From: an uncultured Bacteroidales bacterium
GTDB lineage: Bacteria > Bacteroidota > Bacteroidia > Bacteroidales > Bacteroidaceae
Assembly: GCA_937914945.1 (NCBI GenBank)
Contig: CALGJF010000009.1
Coordinates: forward strand, 1 to 64,000
Direction: 5' to 3'
DNA length: 64,000 bases
Shown here: in pieces, positions 60,914 through 64,000 of the stretch
Layout: every line of letters starts with the position of its first letter
Position numbering within the stretch: the first letter of the stretch is position 1
The notes under the pieces: generated by a model
What the model was told of the DNA's origin: nothing
Databases searched by the model: none
Seen by the model: only the letters and a program-made list of their open reading frames with translations
Position numbers and translations under genes: made by a program

Positions 60914-62734
60914 ATGTTGCAATCTCGCAAAATAGAGTTATTGGCACCGGCCCGCAATGTTGAAACCGCTATTGCAGCTATTGATAGCGGTGCCGATGCT
61001 GTGTATATCGGTGCGGAACAGTTCGGCGCGCGTCAGGCGGCTGGCAATACCGTAGAGGATATTTCCCGCCTTGTTGATTATGCCCACATATTTGGTGTAA
61101 AGGTTTATGTTACGCTCAATACCATACTCACCGACGAGGAGATAGCCCCTGCCGAGAAACTGATAACCGAGCTATATAATGTAGGTGTCGATGCTCTTAT
61201 AGTGCAGGATTTTGCAATAACCAAAATGAATATACCGCCCATTCAGTTGCATTGCAGTACGCAGATGGATAATTGCACTGTGGAAAAGGCCCGTTTCCTT
61301 GCACAAACAGGTTTCCCACGTGTGGTATTAGCACGTGAACTCTCGCTACAACAGATAAAGGATATTCATGCAGCCGTGCCCGATACGGAATTGGAGGTTT
61401 TTGTTCATGGTGCGCTGTGTGTAAGTTACAGCGGGCGTTGCTACGCATCGCAACACTGTTTCGGGCGCAGTGCCAACAGGGGGGCGTGTGCTCAATTCTG
61501 TCGCCTTCCCTTCACCCTTGTCGATTCCAATGGTAATATCATAAAAAAAGATAAGCACCTGCTATCGTTGAAAGATATGAACCGCAGCGCTATGCTCGAA
61601 GAAATGCTCGATGCCGGTGTTACATCGCTTAAAATCGAGGGCCGCCTCAAAGATAGTTCCTATGTAAAGAATATTACAGCCTATTATCGCCGTTGCCTTG
61701 ATGATATTTTTGCCCGCCGCACATGTTATGAGCGTGCATCGTATGGCATGGTGGCACCGCATTTTACCCCCTCGCCCGCAAAGAGCTTTAATCGTGGTTT
61801 CACAAATTATTTCCTTGATGGCAAGCGTGGCGACATAACCTCGTTTGATACTCCAAAATCCATTGGAGAGTATGTGGGGCGTGTAAAGTTTGTGTCGCGC
61901 GGTTATTTTACGGTTGTGGGGGGCTCCTTCAATAATGGCGACGGTGCGTGCTTTATAGCACCCGATGGTAAGTTGCAGGGGTTTCATATAAACAAAGTAG
62001 AGGGTAACAGGGTGTTTCCGCAGAATATGCCGCAGATGCAGCCGGGAATGGCTCTGTACCGCAACTATGATTGCGAGTTTGAACGCATACTATCACGCCC
62101 CCTTGCACCACGTCGCTTGTCCATTACTCTTGCATTTGCAGCCACGCCTGCCGGTTTTTCGCTCGCTGCTGCCACCGAGAGTGGTGTTACATGCATGGTG
62201 GATGCCGCAATAAAAAAAGAGGAGGCGCGCTCTCCGCAAGAGGGTAATATACATACCCAACTGAAAAAATGGGGTAATACACCATTTGAGGTTGAGTCTG
62301 TAGCCATAGAATATGGCGAAAATTGGTTTGTACCCTCGTCGTTGCTCTCCGATATGCGCCGCCGTTTGTGCGACAGCCTTGTTGCCACCCTGCGTAGCAC
62401 TCACAGGCGCGAAACCATGGAGCCGATAGCAAAAGCCCCTCTCATAAGCAAGTCGGTGGAATATATAGCCAATGTGTCCAACAATCTTGCCCGTGAATTT
62501 TATTACGAACGTGGCGCATCCTCTGTTGCTCCGGCATACGAACTGCAACCATCGGAAGGCTCTCCCATAATGTATTGCAAGCATTGTATAAAATACTCCA
62601 TGGGCTGGTGCACAAAAACAGGCGAAATATCTTCTTATAAAGAGCCATATTTTCTTGTTTCGGCCGATGGGCGTCGTTTCCGTCTCCATTTCAACTGCAA
62701 GGAGTGTATGATGACTGTTGTTGCAGATAAATAA
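60914..62734 (+). CDS. U32-family peptidase / RlhA-like protein
   Basis: 606 residues. TIM-barrel U32 domain with IELLAPARN, VYIGAEQFGAR and the signature ELEVFVHGALCVSYSGRCY (about residues 161-179), then GRSANRGACAQFCRLPF. Cysteines in CYASQHCFGR, CAQFC and the C-terminal YCKHCIKYSMGWC/FNCKEC region could hold an iron-sulfur cluster. Some U32 proteins act in 23S rRNA hydroxylation (RlhA) or tRNA modification rather than proteolysis. Length matches the long RlhA-like type. Single gene with its own promoter. Confidence 0.9.
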   Translation: MLQSRKIELLAPARNVETAIAAIDSGADAVYIGAEQFGARQAAGNTVEDISRLVDYAHIFGVKVYVTLNTILTDEEIAPAEKLITELYNVGVDALIVQDFAITKMNIPPIQLHCSTQMDNCTVEKARFLAQTGFPRVVLARELSLQQIKDIHAAVPDTELEVFVHGALCVSYSGRCYASQHCFGRSANRGACAQFCRLPFTLVDSNGNIIKKDKHLLSLKDMNRSAMLEEMLDAGVTSLKIEGRLKDSSYVKNITAYYRRCLDDIFARRTCYERASYGMVAPHFTPSPAKSFNRGFTNYFLDGKRGDITSFDTPKSIGEYVGRVKFVSRGYFTVVGGSFNNGDGACFIAPDGKLQGFHINKVEGNRVFPQNMPQMQPGMALYRNYDCEFERILSRPLAPRRLSITLAFAATPAGFSLAAATESGVTCMVDAAIKKEEARSPQEGNIHTQLKKWGNTPFEVESVAIEYGENWFVPSSLLSDMRRRLCDSLVATLRSTHRRETMEPIAKAPLISKSVEYIANVSNNLAREFYYERGASSVAPAYELQPSEGSPIMYCKHCIKYSMGWCTKTGEISSYKEPYFLVSADGRRFRLHFNCKECMMTVVADK

Positions 62735-62735
62735 A

Positions 62736-62766
62736 AAGCTGCATTCCGGGGGAGGGAATGCAGCTT
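62736..62766. terminator. hairpin between U32 gene and converging nuclease gene
   Basis: AAGCTGCATTCC (62736-62747) and GGAATGCAGCTT (62755-62766), 12 perfect pairs, loop GGGGGAG. On the minus strand it runs into TTTATTTATC, so it mainly ends the nuclease transcript. Confidence 0.75.
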
Positions 62767-62925
62767 GTCCGAGTAAACGCTTTTACCCGTTCGGGTGTCG
62801 GCTTTCACAAGTGGACACTACCGCCAAATCTATTACTATGAAAAACACATAAATAGAACACACGGCGGGGTAAAAGGTTTTTTCTTTATATGTTAAAAAA
62901 GTGTAAAAGGAGCAAGGCACGGCAG

Positions 62926-64000
62926 CTATCTGCCACATATGCCTTTGTATTCACAGTAGCGACAACGCTCCTTCTTGTCGGTGGGTGTAAAGGGCTTTTC
63001 ATTGTTGAAGATATCCATTAGTACCCTTTCCAGACGGGTGAGGAAATCGCTTTTCAAATTGGCGGCATCATCTATTGGTTGATTATTTATATCCACAACA
63101 AAATCTTCGTGCTGCGCATCGTCTTTTCTTATGATATAAATGAGCTCGGGCACCACTTTTTTTATATTTGATTGTTTTACTTTCTCAATCCAACTATAAT
63201 CTTTGTCGTTGCCATAGTTCTTGCCGTCGTTCAACTGTTCTATTACTGCAATGGCATATAGCATAGCTTGGAATCGGTAGCCTGCGCTGTCGCCCTCATG
63301 CGCAAAAATCTCGTCGAGCGAGTTCTTTTTATCTTGCAATTTGTCCCTTCCTGTTTTGTAATCAATAATATTCAGCGTATCCTCTTTTGCATCGATGCGG
63401 TCGATTTTTCCGCCAATGTTTATTGTATAATTCTTACCTTCGCAGTTTTTGAACGAATATGGGAACTGCACACGTTTCTCTCCACCAATGTATGTGAATG
63501 GCGTGTGTGCTTTATCCATTTTTATCAAACGCTGCATGAAACGTAGCATAACTCTTTTGTTTATAAGCTGTTCGCCATTATACACCGGCTTGTTGCCTTT
63601 TTTGAAGAATAGCTCCTCGTATGCAGCCTCAATGTGTTTTAGCAACAGCAGCGGGTTATCCTCGTACTTTTGCAGGTCGCTTTTTTCTATTATACCGTTT
63701 CCCTTTGCTGTAATTTCGTCGTACATAAATTCGGCAGCAAGGTGGAATATGTCGCCAAAATCGTTAGCCTCCAATTCGGTGCTTACCTCGTCGAACTCTT
63801 TCAACCCCATTGCATAGTAGTAAAAGAATTTCAATTCGCACTCGAGATACTTGTTTATGCCCGATGGCGACAATGTATATGTGTTGCTGCTTGTGTTGAG
63901 GTTGAACTTTTCGTTCAGAACTTGCATTACTGCAGCGCTCTTCTCAACAGCCTTTGGCTCAATGTCCATGTTCGTCTGTTCGGCTTCCAGGTGCAGTCGT
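62926..64000 (-). CDS. PD-(D/E)XK nuclease domain protein, 5' end outside the window
   Basis: At least 358 residues; the frame is open through the right edge (the ten codons before the first internal ATG at 63969 read like coding sequence), so this is the C-terminal part of a longer protein. It has the RecB/AddB/Cas4-type nuclease fold: SPSGINKYLECELKFFYYY, later GGKIDRIDAKEDTLNIIDYKTGR with the D...D-x-K active site, YRFQAMLYAIAV, and a C-terminal CRYCEYKGIC that with the earlier cysteine forms a four-cysteine iron-sulfur site. It may be the nuclease part of an AddB-like DNA-repair helicase-nuclease. No cas genes are nearby. Confidence 0.8.
   Translation of the reverse strand, partial: RLHLEAEQTNMDIEPKAVEKSAAVMQVLNEKFNLNTSSNTYTLSPSGINKYLECELKFFYYYAMGLKEFDEVSTELEANDFGDIFHLAAEFMYDEITAKGNGIIEKSDLQKYEDNPLLLLKHIEAAYEELFFKKGNKPVYNGEQLINKRVMLRFMQRLIKMDKAHTPFTYIGGEKRVQFPYSFKNCEGKNYTINIGGKIDRIDAKEDTLNIIDYKTGRDKLQDKKNSLDEIFAHEGDSAGYRFQAMLYAIAVIEQLNDGKNYGNDKDYSWIEKVKQSNIKKVVPELIYIIRKDDAQHEDFVVDINNQPIDDAANLKSDFLTRLERVLMDIFNNEKPFTPTDKKERCRYCEYKGICGR

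Noticed and set aside
62926..64000. Cas4 of a CRISPR system
   Set aside because: The fold and cysteines are shared with AddB/RecB-type nucleases, the protein extends beyond the window, and no cas1/cas2 or repeats are seen.

Overview
The window looks like a chromosome segment from a Bacteroidales bacterium (Bacteroidota). The reasons are the family repertoire (VanW-like protein, DUF4251 protein, HU/SPOR cell-division-type protein, split glycine dehydrogenase next to a lipoate ligase, an 844-residue Lon with an acidic N-terminus, secreted TlpA-like thioredoxin proteins), upstream boxes of the Bacteroidota housekeeping type (TTG/TTTG, about 19-21 bases, TAnnTTTG or TATCTTCG) and few Shine-Dalgarno sequences. 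I cannot place it to genus. There is no phage, CRISPR array or large mobile island. Mobile or repetitive DNA is limited to a REP-type transposase with its palindromes at the left edge and several small intergenic palindromic elements.

Layout. 1-860: REP-associated transposase inside an array of hairpin repeats. 867-3693: a methyltransferase/VanW pair and ispE. 3694-21720: one large regulatory and envelope locus. It contains two equivalent sigma-54 control regions (paired GTGC-N6-GCAC dyads 21 bp apart, each at the same distance from a -24/-12 promoter), a run of secreted proteins of which four carry C-terminal thioredoxin domains (4365-11012), a secreted TonB-C-domain protein, an NtrB/NtrC-type histidine kinase and sigma-54 activator, and a TolC-HlyD-ABC ATPase-FtsX permease export operon. 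The kinase and the permease each carry a frameshift in this sequence. 21863-29170: housekeeping genes (dnaB, trpS, pheT, yebC) separated by small repeat elements. 29408-32016: a three-gene RNA-repair-type operon (methyltransferase, RNA ligase, HD-phosphoesterase/polynucleotide kinase). 32349-35626: a DUF4251 protein with an odd proline-rich tail, a GH43-like lipoprotein with nagB, and a small repeat protein. 35925-41244: lplA-gcvT-gcvH-gcvPA-gcvPB. 41317-47529: lon-tgt-lptF/G-rhlE operon on the minus strand. 47809-55562: lipid kinase, trmN6-like gene, tRNA-Thr with triplicated promoters, purF and carB (no carA). 55688-64000: an unannotated-type 59-residue protein, tRNA-His, a TonB-C-domain protein, aminopeptidase P, GDPD lipoprotein, FHA protein, HU/SPOR protein, U32 peptidase, and a PD-(D/E)XK nuclease running off the right edge.

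How parts work together. The activator encoded at 14202-15563 probably binds the dyads beside its own gene to drive the export operon, and the same dyads 12 kb away place the region before the thioredoxin cluster under the same control. This makes a candidate regulon joining envelope thiol chemistry to tripartite export. The lipoate ligase supplies the cofactor that GcvH needs. The RNA ligase and HD-kinase supply the sealing and end-healing steps for broken RNA, with a methyltransferase of unknown target in the same transcript.

Limits: all calls come from reading the sequence and remembered family features; no database search was run. Both frameshifts could be assembly errors.
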